In this document: piece by piece, positions 1 through 6,350 of the stretch
Position numbering within the stretch: the first letter of the stretch is position 1
Layout: each line of letters starts with the position of its first letter
Made by a program: the position numbers and the translations under genes
The notes under the pieces: generated by a model
What the model was told of the DNA's origin: nothing
The model's database searches: none
The model's input: only the letters and a program-made list of their open reading frames with translations
Origin: Candidatus Altarchaeum sp. CG2_30_32_3053
Lineage (GTDB): Archaea; Altiarchaeota; Altiarchaeia; Altiarchaeales; Altiarchaeaceae
NCBI GenBank assembly: GCA_001873845.1
Contig: MNZY01000187.1
Span: 1-9,036 of the forward strand
Length of the DNA stretch: 9,036 bases
Direction of reading: 5' to 3'

Positions 1-1
1 C

Positions 2-145
2 ATACAATTATCAAGAGCGGTGATTATTGTAAGAAACGAAGATAAGGAAAAAATTCTTAAATTTTTGCAACACGATGCAATAGTAGAGACAAGAAAAGTT
101 GTTCTCCAGAAGGACGATAAAATTAAACTTGCAAAGAAATCTTAA
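2..145 (+). CDS. 3' end of an unidentified protein-coding gene
   Basis: The frame beginning at base 2 stays open for 47 codons and ends in TAA at 143-145. Its start lies off the left edge. The visible tail reads as a soluble alpha/beta segment: a hydrophobic strand (RAVIIVRN), an acidic and lysine-rich helix (EDKEKILKFLQ), a second strand-like stretch (ETRKVVLQ) and a lysine-rich end. The pattern resembles the end of a small ferredoxin-like or ACT-like fold, but I do not recognise a family and assign no function. The other two forward frames close quickly. It lies on the same strand as the large membrane protein downstream, 253 bases away, so it is probably a separate transcription unit. Confidence 0.55.
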   Translation: MQLSRAVIIVRNEDKEKILKFLQHDAIVETRKVVLQKDDKIKLAKKS

Positions 146-221
146 ATACGAATTTATCTACCAATTCATAATTATTTTGTGTTAGATCTATCGTAAAAAG
201 TTGTCAAGTAGAGGATATTAA

Positions 222-251
222 ATAAATTAAATTCGGATAAATTAAATTCAG
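222..251. repeat. 15-base tandem duplication in the spacer
   Basis: ATAAATTAAATTCGG at 222-236 is followed directly by ATAAATTAAATTCAG at 237-251, with 14 of 15 bases identical. It lies about 150 bases upstream of the next start codon. It looks like a recent slippage duplication; no function is shown. Confidence 0.75.
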
Positions 252-337
252 CAATATTTCACATCAATCTCACGATATAAAAAAATGAATCATAAATTTT
301 CAAAACCCAAAACAAATAGAATTTTCCAAAATTTAAA

Positions 338-347
338 TTTATATATT
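338..347 (+). promoter_or_regulatory. Candidate archaeal TATA element
   Basis: TTTATATATT at 338-347 resembles an archaeal TATA box. A start site about 25 bases downstream would fall near 370-375, leaving a leader of about 25-30 bases before the ATG at 399. No convincing purine-rich BRE is seen just upstream. The whole spacer is AT-rich, so the match is only suggestive. Confidence 0.3.
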
Positions 348-398
348 CAATAAATTTTATTCAAAACAGCCGTAAATAATACTCCTAAAAATCTAAAA

Positions 399-3300
399 AT
401 GCAATTTAAAATTAAAAATTTAAGGCATTATGCAATTGTTTTACTTATATTTATCTGTTTTTTTTGTTCTGTCTCTTTGGTTAATGCTGATAAATTCAAT
501 AATGAACCGGGACTTGCGGCATACTATCCCTTTGAGGAAGGTGAAGGAAATGAAACAATTGATATGTCCGGGAATTGTAATAACGGAATAATTTACGGTG
601 CGAAATGGGCTGATGGAATTTATGACAAAGGGCTAAAATTTAATGGGCATGGAGAACATGTTACTATCCCTTATAAAGAAATTTTAAATATTTCGAAAAA
701 AATAACCATTGAAGCATGGATAAAAAAAGAACCTACAAATTATTTAGGAACGGTTGTTGCAAGTAATATAGACTATGTATATGTTTTTGGAGTTCTTCCG
801 GATGGAAGATTGGGATTCTTTATAGGGGTTCCTGAACCTGGCAATGGATGGAATGTTGTATGTGTTGGCGGAACTGTGGGGAATGGATGGAATCACATTA
901 CAGGAACTTATGATTATTCAACAGGTAATGCTAAAATTTATTTAAATGGAAACTCGGTTGCAAGTTGTAAAGGAATTGCAAATTCAACAAAAAATCCAGG
1001 TGGTTTCTCTATTGGATATGAGCCGCACAGTACTGAATATCATTTTAACGGCACAATTGACGAAATAAAAATTTATAATATTGTCTTAACCGAAACAGAA
1101 ATCAAAAAGGAATATGAATATAAATCTATCTATAACACCTTAAAACCGGTAAATTCACACTGTTCTAAAAATTCCGACTGCAAAACAAACAACTGCTTTA
1201 ATGGAATATGCAAAGGTCTGGGATACTGCGAAAATCATTCTGATTGTTATTCCTGTCATTATTGCGATGTTAATAACAGCAGATGCAAACCTCTAAAAGA
1301 GATCGGGTTCCAATGCAAAAATGATTCTGAATGCAAAACAAAGATATGCGCCGAAGGAATATGCGCCGGTAAAAGAGATAAAATTTTAAAAAAACCAAAA
1401 ATTTCGCATCCCGGAAGCAACGGCAAAGCACAAGGCCATACAGACAACATAAAAATAGATAAAAGCAAGGGAGGGTGTAATTTTGATTTTGACTGCCTTC
1501 CCGCAAAATACTGCGATAAAGATAATAAATGCAAAAATTTAAAGGATGAAAATTTTGCGTGTTCAAGAGATGCGGAATGTAAAACAAATAATTGTTACTA
1601 TGAAGTGTGCAAGAACGAGGGGTATGTTGCAGTATGGAGTTTCATTATCGGAACATTCATGCTAATTTTTACTATACTCATATTTTTCCTGCCTGGATTT
1701 GCACTCACATTAATAAAAAAAGAAATTTCCCTGTTTGAACGCATATGTGCAGGAATCGGATTAGGTCTTGCTTTAAACATTTTAGGAATGTTTGTTTTAA
1801 ATAAATTCGGATATCCCATAAATCTTTTATTTATTGCCCTGTATGCGCTCTCTTTTGTCTGGTTTGGAACATTATTCTATTATTTAAAAAATGAACATGC
1901 TTTGAATTTGAAATTTAAAAATTTTAGACCTAAAGAACGCATTAAAAGAACCGTTAATAATATTAAAAATAACAAAATACGGACTTTAAATTTCTCTATT
2001 CTGTTACTTGCCTTGCTTTTTACCTTTTTCCTTCAATATGGCATTCATTCCGATTACGACTATCCTTTTCATACAGATGAATGGCAGCATCTGGCAAGAG
2101 CGGTTCAGATTATAGATACACAAACAATTCCGGATGTTGACCCTTATTACAATAAATATCCTATTGGTGAAATGGATCTTGAAATCGGCTTTCATGTGTT
2201 TCTGGCAGAATTTTATATATTGTCAAATCAGGACCCTGTCTTATTTTACAAATTTTTCCCGGCGATATTCAGCATGCTTGCAGGACTAATGCTTTTCCTG
2301 CTTGTCAAAAAAATAACAAAAAATTTTTACGCAGGAATACTTTCAATTTTGTTCTTTGCATCTTTAAAATCAACGATTGGAATTCTGGGGGTGTGGTTTT
2401 TTGTTCCTTTAAGCATGGATTTCATGTTTATATTCCTGTTCTTTTATTTATATGTTGAAGGAATGAGAAGAAATTCAGCAATATTCCTGTTCTTTTCAAC
2501 TATTGTTATATCTACAATTGCCTTAATTCATCCGCAGTCCGCTTCGTGGATATATCCTGTGATAATTGCTTATCTACTGTTATTTGCTGTCAGAAACCTT
2601 TTAAAGATAAATTTAACAAATATTTTGAAATTTAAAAACGCAATTTTTGGAAATGTTTTGTTATTTTCATTGCCTTTTCTTTCGTTTATTTACTTTTTTA
2701 AAATTTTATGGAATGGGGACTTTGGAACAACCCTATATTATTTTTTAAAGGAATTCATTGTTTTCAGAGGATGTCCCGCTGAAAGAGGAATATGCGAGCC
2801 AAACTTTATACCAGATTTCTATGGAACTGTCGCATTTATCCTGGCAATTGTCGGACTTGCATACCTTATTTACAAATTTATAAAAAACAAGGGAGAGGAT
2901 AAATTTAATTCATTATTGCTAACAGCATGGATTTTTGGAATGGTATTTTTAATATCAACGCTTTATGTGGAACCGGTTGGAAAAGCAGTTGCTTCCCTGA
3001 TGGGAATACAATATTCTCCCTTCACTTTACTTGCAGGAAGTATCAGGTTATTTTATGAGACATTTCTATGTCTTGCAGCATTGTCGGGAATTGGCTTATA
3101 TGTAATTATAAAATTTATATATGTGAGAATTAAAAATACCAATCTTAATCAAAGGCAAAAAGGTATTGCATTTATTTCAGTAATATTTATCACAGGCATT
3201 CTTATTTTTGCAAACGTATTTGCCGGCTATTATGATTTGAAGGTAAAAATTTATAAAAATATTGACAATGATGATTATAAAGCCATAAAATGGATTGAGA

Positions 3301-3593
3301 AAAATTTCGGAAATTATAATGTCATATTTGCACGTTCTCACATTTCAGAAACCATTTATCCTATAAGCAAAAACTATGTTGTTGCCGTAACTCCACATGC
3401 AAACATTCCGACAACAAGTGAAAGAAACAACTATGTTTATTCGTTCTTTATGGGTGACTGCAATACAAAAAAACAAATTTTAAATAAATACGATGCTTAC
3501 CTGGTGATTGAAAAGTATCCGATAAAGTGTGACTTTTTGGAAGAAATTTATAACAAGGGAGTTTATGTTTATACTGTTGAAATGGCATACTGA
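399..3593 (+). CDS. LamG / Cys-repeat / GT-C membrane glycosyltransferase-like protein
   Basis: The 1064-residue product is probably a surface membrane glycosyltransferase using a polyprenyl-linked sugar donor outside the cell. Residues 1-30 form a signal peptide (basic start, hydrophobic core, likely cut after VNA). Residues ~38-243 look like a LamG/concanavalin-type domain, with AYYPFEEG at its start, ITIEAWIK, GWNHITGTYD, KIYLNG and FNGTIDEIKIYN. Five four-Cys modules follow (255-322 and 360-404), split by a Lys-rich linker. Membrane helices begin at ~413. A PGFALTLI...SLFER stretch at 432-447 and a basic cytoplasmic loop (~495-529) precede a long outer loop (~549-620). That loop carries HTDEWQH, with D560 and E561 in the place of the acidic motif of GT-C enzymes. 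About ten more helices and a soluble C-terminal domain (~945-1064) follow. The positive-inside rule puts the LamG, Cys modules and DE loop all outside. The acceptor and sugar are unknown. The GT-C call rests on topology and motif, not on a database match. The ATG at 399 is chosen because the signal peptide starts there; no SD is present. Confidence 0.8.
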   Translation: MQFKIKNLRHYAIVLLIFICFFCSVSLVNADKFNNEPGLAAYYPFEEGEGNETIDMSGNCNNGIIYGAKWADGIYDKGLKFNGHGEHVTIPYKEILNISKKITIEAWIKKEPTNYLGTVVASNIDYVYVFGVLPDGRLGFFIGVPEPGNGWNVVCVGGTVGNGWNHITGTYDYSTGNAKIYLNGNSVASCKGIANSTKNPGGFSIGYEPHSTEYHFNGTIDEIKIYNIVLTETEIKKEYEYKSIYNTLKPVNSHCSKNSDCKTNNCFNGICKGLGYCENHSDCYSCHYCDVNNSRCKPLKEIGFQCKNDSECKTKICAEGICAGKRDKILKKPKISHPGSNGKAQGHTDNIKIDKSKGGCNFDFDCLPAKYCDKDNKCKNLKDENFACSRDAECKTNNCYYEVCKNEGYVAVWSFIIGTFMLIFTILIFFLPGFALTLIKKEISLFERICAGIGLGLALNILGMFVLNKFGYPINLLFIALYALSFVWFGTLFYYLKNEHALNLKFKNFRPKERIKRTVNNIKNNKIRTLNFSILLLALLFTFFLQYGIHSDYDYPFHTDEWQHLARAVQIIDTQTIPDVDPYYNKYPIGEMDLEIGFHVFLAEFYILSNQDPVLFYKFFPAIFSMLAGLMLFLLVKKITKNFYAGILSILFFASLKSTIGILGVWFFVPLSMDFMFIFLFFYLYVEGMRRNSAIFLFFSTIVISTIALIHPQSASWIYPVIIAYLLLFAVRNLLKINLTNILKFKNAIFGNVLLFSLPFLSFIYFFKILWNGDFGTTLYYFLKEFIVFRGCPAERGICEPNFIPDFYGTVAFILAIVGLAYLIYKFIKNKGEDKFNSLLLTAWIFGMVFLISTLYVEPVGKAVASLMGIQYSPFTLLAGSIRLFYETFLCLAALSGIGLYVIIKFIYVRIKNTNLNQRQKGIAFISVIFITGILIFANVFAGYYDLKVKIYKNIDNDDYKAIKWIEKNFGNYNVIFARSHISETIYPISKNYVVAVTPHANIPTTSERNNYVYSFFMGDCNTKKQILNKYDAYLVIEKYPIKCDFLEEIYNKGVYVYTVEMAY
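1161..1610 (+). repeat. Five four-cysteine modules inside the GT-C protein
   Basis: Two module types alternate as A-B-A, linker, B-A. Type A is C-x5-C-x4-C-x4-C (residues 255-271, 306-322 and 388-404). Type B has wider spacing (277-296, where two extra Cys lie close together at 286 and 289, and 360-378). The B-A pairs 277-322 and 360-404 share YCD..N.CK.LK and a D.ECKT..C core, so one pair is a duplicate of the other. The even Cys count per module and the extracellular placement suggest disulfide-bonded knots, similar in spacing to the Dickkopf-like Cys-rich repeats of some archaeal surface proteins. Confidence 0.75.
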
Positions 3594-3604
3594 AAAATTT
3601 AAAA

Positions 3605-3610
3605 TTTTTT
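3605..3610 (+). terminator. Possible oligo-T terminator after the GT-C gene
   Basis: A run of six T starts 12 bases after the TGA stop, within an A/T-rich stretch of partial dyad symmetry (AAAAATTTAAAATTTTTT). Archaeal termination often uses U-runs without a stem. Such runs are common in this composition, so support is weak. Confidence 0.25.
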
Positions 3611-3632
3611 GCTTTGTGGATGAACACTAATT

Positions 3633-3686
3633 ATGTAAAAAATTTAGAAAATGTTAATTATTTAGAAAATGTTAATTATTTAGAAA
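3633..3686 (+). repeat. 18-base tandem repeat with embedded ATG...TAG minicistrons
   Basis: Three head-to-tail 18-base units fill the leader of the aminotransferase gene: a diverged copy at 3633-3650 (15/18 matches to the next) and two perfect copies of ATGTTAATTATTTAGAAA at 3651-3668 and 3669-3686. A further 3 bases of the unit are the real start codon at 3687. The unit is a multiple of three, so every ATG is in the frame of the gene. The perfect copies read Met-Leu-Ile-Ile-stop(TAG)-Lys and the diverged copy reads Met-stop(TAA). The unit also supplies the AGAAA purine stretch in front of the real start. Confidence 0.85.
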
Positions 3687-4775
3687 ATGATTCAAATTGC
3701 AAAACCGTTAATTGGAAAAGAAGAAGAACAAGCCGTTTTAGATGTCTTAAAATCAGGAATAATTGCCCAAGGTCCGAAAGTTGAAGAATTTGAGAAAAAT
3801 TTTGCTGATTATTGTACTGTGAAATATGCAGTTGCTGTCCATTCAGGAACAGCTGCTTTACATCTTGCTTTGATGGCAATGGATATTAAAGAAGGAGATG
3901 AAGTAATTACAACACCTTTCAGCTTTATAGCGTCTGCAAATTGTATTCTTTATGTAAACGCAAAGCCGGTTTTTGCGGACATTGATGAAAAAACATTTAA
4001 CATTTCTCCTGATTCGATAATTGAAAAAATCACAGATAAAACAAAGGCAATTATTCCTGTTCATTTATACGGGCAGCCATGCGATATGAAAGCAATTATG
4101 AAAATTGCACAGGACTATAATTTGAAAATTTTAGAAGATGCCTGTCAGGCACACGGTGCAGAATATGAAAATAAATGGGTTGGTTCTTTTGGAGAGGCAG
4201 CAGCATTTTCATTTTATCCTACAAAAAACATGACAACAAGTGAGGGAGGAATGCTCACAACAAATGACAAAGACATTGCTGAAAAGGCAAAAATTTTCAG
4301 AAATCATGGACAAATTAAAAGATATGAGCATGAATTTCTCGGATATAATTTAAGAATGACTGATATTTGTGCTGCAATTGGAATAGAGCAATTAAAAAAA
4401 TTAGATAAATTTAATGAGAAGAGGATAGAAAATGCCCAATATTTAAGCAGTAAATTAAAAAATATAAAAGGAATTGAAGTTCCTTATGTTGCAGATAATG
4501 TGAAGCATGTTTTTCATCAATACACTATAAAAATTGAAAATGGAATAAGGGATGAAGTTAATAAAAAGCTGAATGAATCCGGAATTGGAACAGGAATACA
4601 CTATCCTATTCCAATAAACGGCCAGCCATTTTACAAAAAAATAAAATGCAATGCTGACGAAACGCCTGTTGCAAAGGAAATGGCAAAAAAGGTCTTGTCT
4701 TTACCAATTCATTCATCTATAACAAGAGAAAATCTGGATTATATTACAGAAAAATTAGATGAATTTTTAAAATAA
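3687..4775 (+). CDS. wbpE: DegT/DnrJ/EryC1 family sugar aminotransferase (WbpE-like)
   Basis: This is a PLP-dependent fold-type I aminotransferase of 362 residues, the usual family length. It probably transfers an amino group from glutamate to C3 of a UDP-3-keto-GlcNAc or -GlcNAcA, as WbpE does. The N-terminus (IAKPLIGKEEEQAVLDVLKSG) is typical of the family. Cofactor phosphate contacts sit at HSGTAALHLAL (residues 52-62). EDACQAHGA (150-158) supplies the Asp that pairs with the pyridine nitrogen. K180 in SFYPTKNMTTSEGG is the Schiff-base lysine, followed by the GGML..N segment. GIGTGIHYPIPINGQPFY is the usual C-terminal substrate-loop region. It is the first gene of a four-gene run and ends one base before the next ATG. 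The start at 3687 is fixed by family length and by a TAG codon at 3681-3683. The symbol follows the Pseudomonas pathway by analogy. Family assignment is near certain; the exact substrate is inferred from the neighbours. Confidence 0.93.
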   Translation: MIQIAKPLIGKEEEQAVLDVLKSGIIAQGPKVEEFEKNFADYCTVKYAVAVHSGTAALHLALMAMDIKEGDEVITTPFSFIASANCILYVNAKPVFADIDEKTFNISPDSIIEKITDKTKAIIPVHLYGQPCDMKAIMKIAQDYNLKILEDACQAHGAEYENKWVGSFGEAAAFSFYPTKNMTTSEGGMLTTNDKDIAEKAKIFRNHGQIKRYEHEFLGYNLRMTDICAAIGIEQLKKLDKFNEKRIENAQYLSSKLKNIKGIEVPYVADNVKHVFHQYTIKIENGIRDEVNKKLNESGIGTGIHYPIPINGQPFYKKIKCNADETPVAKEMAKKVLSLPIHSSITRENLDYITEKLDEFLK

Positions 4776-4776
4776 A

Positions 4777-5385
4777 ATGCTATTTATACATCCAACAGCA
4801 GATGTCTCGGAAAAAGCAAAAATCAGCGACATAACAAAAATCTGGCACCATGCGCAAGTAAGGGAAAATGCTGAAATTGGAAATAATTGCAACATTGGAA
4901 AAGGCGTCTATATTGACTTTGGTGTGAAAATCGGAAACAACTGTAAAATCCAGAATTATGTTTCAGTTTATCATGGGGTTACAATAGAAGATGATGTTTT
5001 TATTGGACCCTCGGCAACATTCACAAACGATTTATATCCCCGAGCATTTATATGGAATGAAGAAAAAGTGAGCAAAACATTAATAAAGAAAGGTGCTTCA
5101 ATAGGTGCAAATTCAACAATCATAAGCGGAATTACAATTGGAAAATTTGCGATGATTGGAGCAGGAAGTGTTGTTACTAAGGATGTTCCAGATTACACTT
5201 TGGTTTACGGAAATCCTGCAAGAATTAAGGGATTTGTTTGTGAGTGCGGAAGAATAATTGATAAATTTGAAGAAGATAAAGACAAATTTAAAGAAAACAA
5301 AGATAATTTCATAAAAGGAATATGTAACTTTTGTAAAAAGGAAATTTTTATAAACAAGCAAGATTTTGAAAAATGGAAAAAATAA
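4777..5385 (+). CDS. wbpD: Left-handed beta-helix N-acetyltransferase with Zn-ribbon-like tail (WbpD-like)
   Basis: The 202-residue protein is a trimeric hexapeptide-repeat acetyltransferase, predicted to move acetyl from acetyl-CoA to the 3-amino group made by the aminotransferase. Hexapeptide turns run through residues ~5-75 (AEIGNNCNIGKGVYI, VKIGNNCKIQNYV) and resume at ~108-135 (ASIGANSTIISGITIGKFAMIGAGSVV). The loop FTNDLYPRA (82-90) and the end VYGNPARIKGFVCECG are strongly reminiscent of WbpD/WlbB enzymes. C155/C157 and C183/C186 form a probable zinc knuckle pair, as in longer WbpD-like proteins. Between them lies a charged seven-residue repeat that looks duplicated. The gene begins one base after the aminotransferase stop and its end overlaps the oxidoreductase by 13 bases, implying co-translation in an operon. 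Confidence 0.9.
   Translation: MLFIHPTADVSEKAKISDITKIWHHAQVRENAEIGNNCNIGKGVYIDFGVKIGNNCKIQNYVSVYHGVTIEDDVFIGPSATFTNDLYPRAFIWNEEKVSKTLIKKGASIGANSTIISGITIGKFAMIGAGSVVTKDVPDYTLVYGNPARIKGFVCECGRIIDKFEEDKDKFKENKDNFIKGICNFCKKEIFINKQDFEKWKK
5260..5301 (+). repeat. 21-base in-frame tandem duplication in the acetyltransferase tail
   Basis: Two adjacent 21-base units (5260-5280 and 5281-5301, 17 of 21 bases the same) encode DKFEEDK and DKFKENK, followed by a partial third copy, DNF. The repeat lengthens the linker between the two Cys pairs of the zinc-ribbon-like end without breaking the frame. Confidence 0.7.
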
Positions 5386-6338
5386 AGGTTGCTGTAATCG
5401 GTGCAGGAAATATGGGAAAAAATCATGTCAGAATTTATTCCGAGATGAACAATGTTGAATTAATAGGGGTGGCTGATTTAAATGAGAATATTGGGAAAGA
5501 TATTGCAGGTAAAATTAATACAAATTTTTACAGGGACTATAAAGAAATTATAAACAAGGTTGATGCAGTAAGCATTGTTGTTCCGACAAAATTTCATTAC
5601 AGCATAGCAAAGGACTTTTTGAATGCAAATGTTGATGTTTTAATAGAAAAGCCAATAACTATAAATTTGAATGAAGCAGATGAATTAATAAAAATTTCTG
5701 AAGAAAACCAAAGAATTTTCCAAGTAGGACACGTTGAAAGATTCAATCCTGCAATAATTGAATTAGGCAAATACATTAAGCAGGATGAAATAATTTCAAT
5801 TGATGCGTCTCGTATAGGTCCCTTTGGAGCAAGGATTACTGATTCAGGAGTAGTTCTTGATTTGATGATCCATGATATTGATGTACTTTTAAGTTTGGCC
5901 GGTGATGAGATTGAAAACATTAGCGCTTATGGGAAAAAAATAAAAGGCAAACACGAGGATTATGCAACTGCATCAATAAAATTTAAGAACGGCATTATAG
6001 CAAATTTAACAGCGAGTAGAATAACACAGCGAAGACAAAGAACATTAAAAATAACTGAAACAGAGAAATATATAAAGGTTGATTACATGAACAAATTTTT
6101 GGAAATTTTCAGGCATGCGGAATCAAAATATATTACTGAAAATAAAGATGTCAGATTTACATATAGTGATATTGTTAAAAGACCATACATTTCACAGGAA
6201 GAGCCGTTAAAACTTGAACTAAAATCGTTTATTGATTGTGTTAAAAGCAGAAAAAAGCCAGTTGTTGATGGAATTTCAGGAAGAAAAGCACTTGATGTTG
6301 CATTAATGATTTTAAATGAAATTAATAAAAATAAATAG
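5373..6338 (+). CDS. wbpB: Gfo/Idh/MocA oxidoreductase, UDP-GlcNAc(A) 3-dehydrogenase (WbpB/GnnA-like)
   Basis: This 321-residue NAD-dependent dehydrogenase should oxidise the C3 hydroxyl of a UDP-N-acetylhexosamine or its uronate, giving the ketone used by the aminotransferase. A Rossmann fold starts at VAVIGAGNMGKNH (residues 6-18) with the GxGxxG glycines. D35 ends the second strand (GVADLNE). IEKPIT (91-96) holds the family Lys, K93. GHVERFNPA (119-127) and LDLMIHDIDVLLSLAG (162-177), with H167, line the active site in relatives. The GHVERFNPA motif is also common in GnnA-type UDP-GlcNAc 3-dehydrogenases, so sequence alone does not say whether the substrate carries C6 as alcohol or acid. 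The neighbouring 6-dehydrogenase favours the uronate. In the Pseudomonas pathway WbpB and WbpE work as a coupled pair that recycles NAD through 2-oxoglutarate. Here their genes are separated by the acetyltransferase gene. The start lies within the acetyltransferase reading frame; no SD is present. Confidence 0.88.
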   Translation: MEKIKVAVIGAGNMGKNHVRIYSEMNNVELIGVADLNENIGKDIAGKINTNFYRDYKEIINKVDAVSIVVPTKFHYSIAKDFLNANVDVLIEKPITINLNEADELIKISEENQRIFQVGHVERFNPAIIELGKYIKQDEIISIDASRIGPFGARITDSGVVLDLMIHDIDVLLSLAGDEIENISAYGKKIKGKHEDYATASIKFKNGIIANLTASRITQRRQRTLKITETEKYIKVDYMNKFLEIFRHAESKYITENKDVRFTYSDIVKRPYISQEEPLKLELKSFIDCVKSRKKPVVDGISGRKALDVALMILNEINKNK

Positions 6339-6350
6339 AAAACAAATAAG

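Larger units (their letters stand above)
146..398. other. AT-rich intergenic spacer
   Basis: These 253 bases hold no convincing coding frame, tRNA or structured RNA that I can see. The left half contains a 15-base tandem duplication (222-251). The right half carries a TATA-like element (338-347) in front of the large membrane protein gene. An 8-base palindrome, TAGATCTA, lies at 183-190 and is probably chance. No clear oligo-T terminator follows the upstream gene; the longest run there is four T. Confidence 0.5.

Noticed and set aside
838..895. GNGWN occurring twice, 13 residues apart, in the LamG-like domain
   Set aside because: The second copy is the family GWNH strand; the first may be a small loop duplication, but it is too short to argue beyond chance.
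1259..1587. Two long open frames on the minus strand opposite the Cys-repeat region
   Set aside because: They lie antisense to a clearly coding stretch with conserved Cys spacing, overlap each other in different frames and show no domain pattern.
2430..2500. Repeated ATATTCCTGTTCTTTT in the membrane region of the GT-C gene
   Set aside because: Two 16-base matches encode similar Phe/Leu-rich helix residues and are about 50 bases apart; codon and composition bias in membrane helices can explain it.
3633..3686. CRISPR-like array or in-frame TAG readthrough (for example pyrrolysine) extending the aminotransferase
   Set aside because: The units abut with no spacers, so it is not CRISPR. The aminotransferase has its normal N-terminus at 3687, so translating through the TAG codons would add only a meaningless MLII repeat.
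5113..5426. Minus-strand open frames across the acetyltransferase end
   Set aside because: They are antisense to the hexapeptide and zinc-ribbon codons, Phe/Ser-rich from reading A-rich sequence backwards, with no start context or family likeness.
5597..5920. 107-codon minus-strand open frame within the oxidoreductase
   Set aside because: It is fully opposite the EKP and HVERFNPA motif region of a well-supported gene; low-complexity Ser/Ile-rich translation is typical of an antisense shadow.
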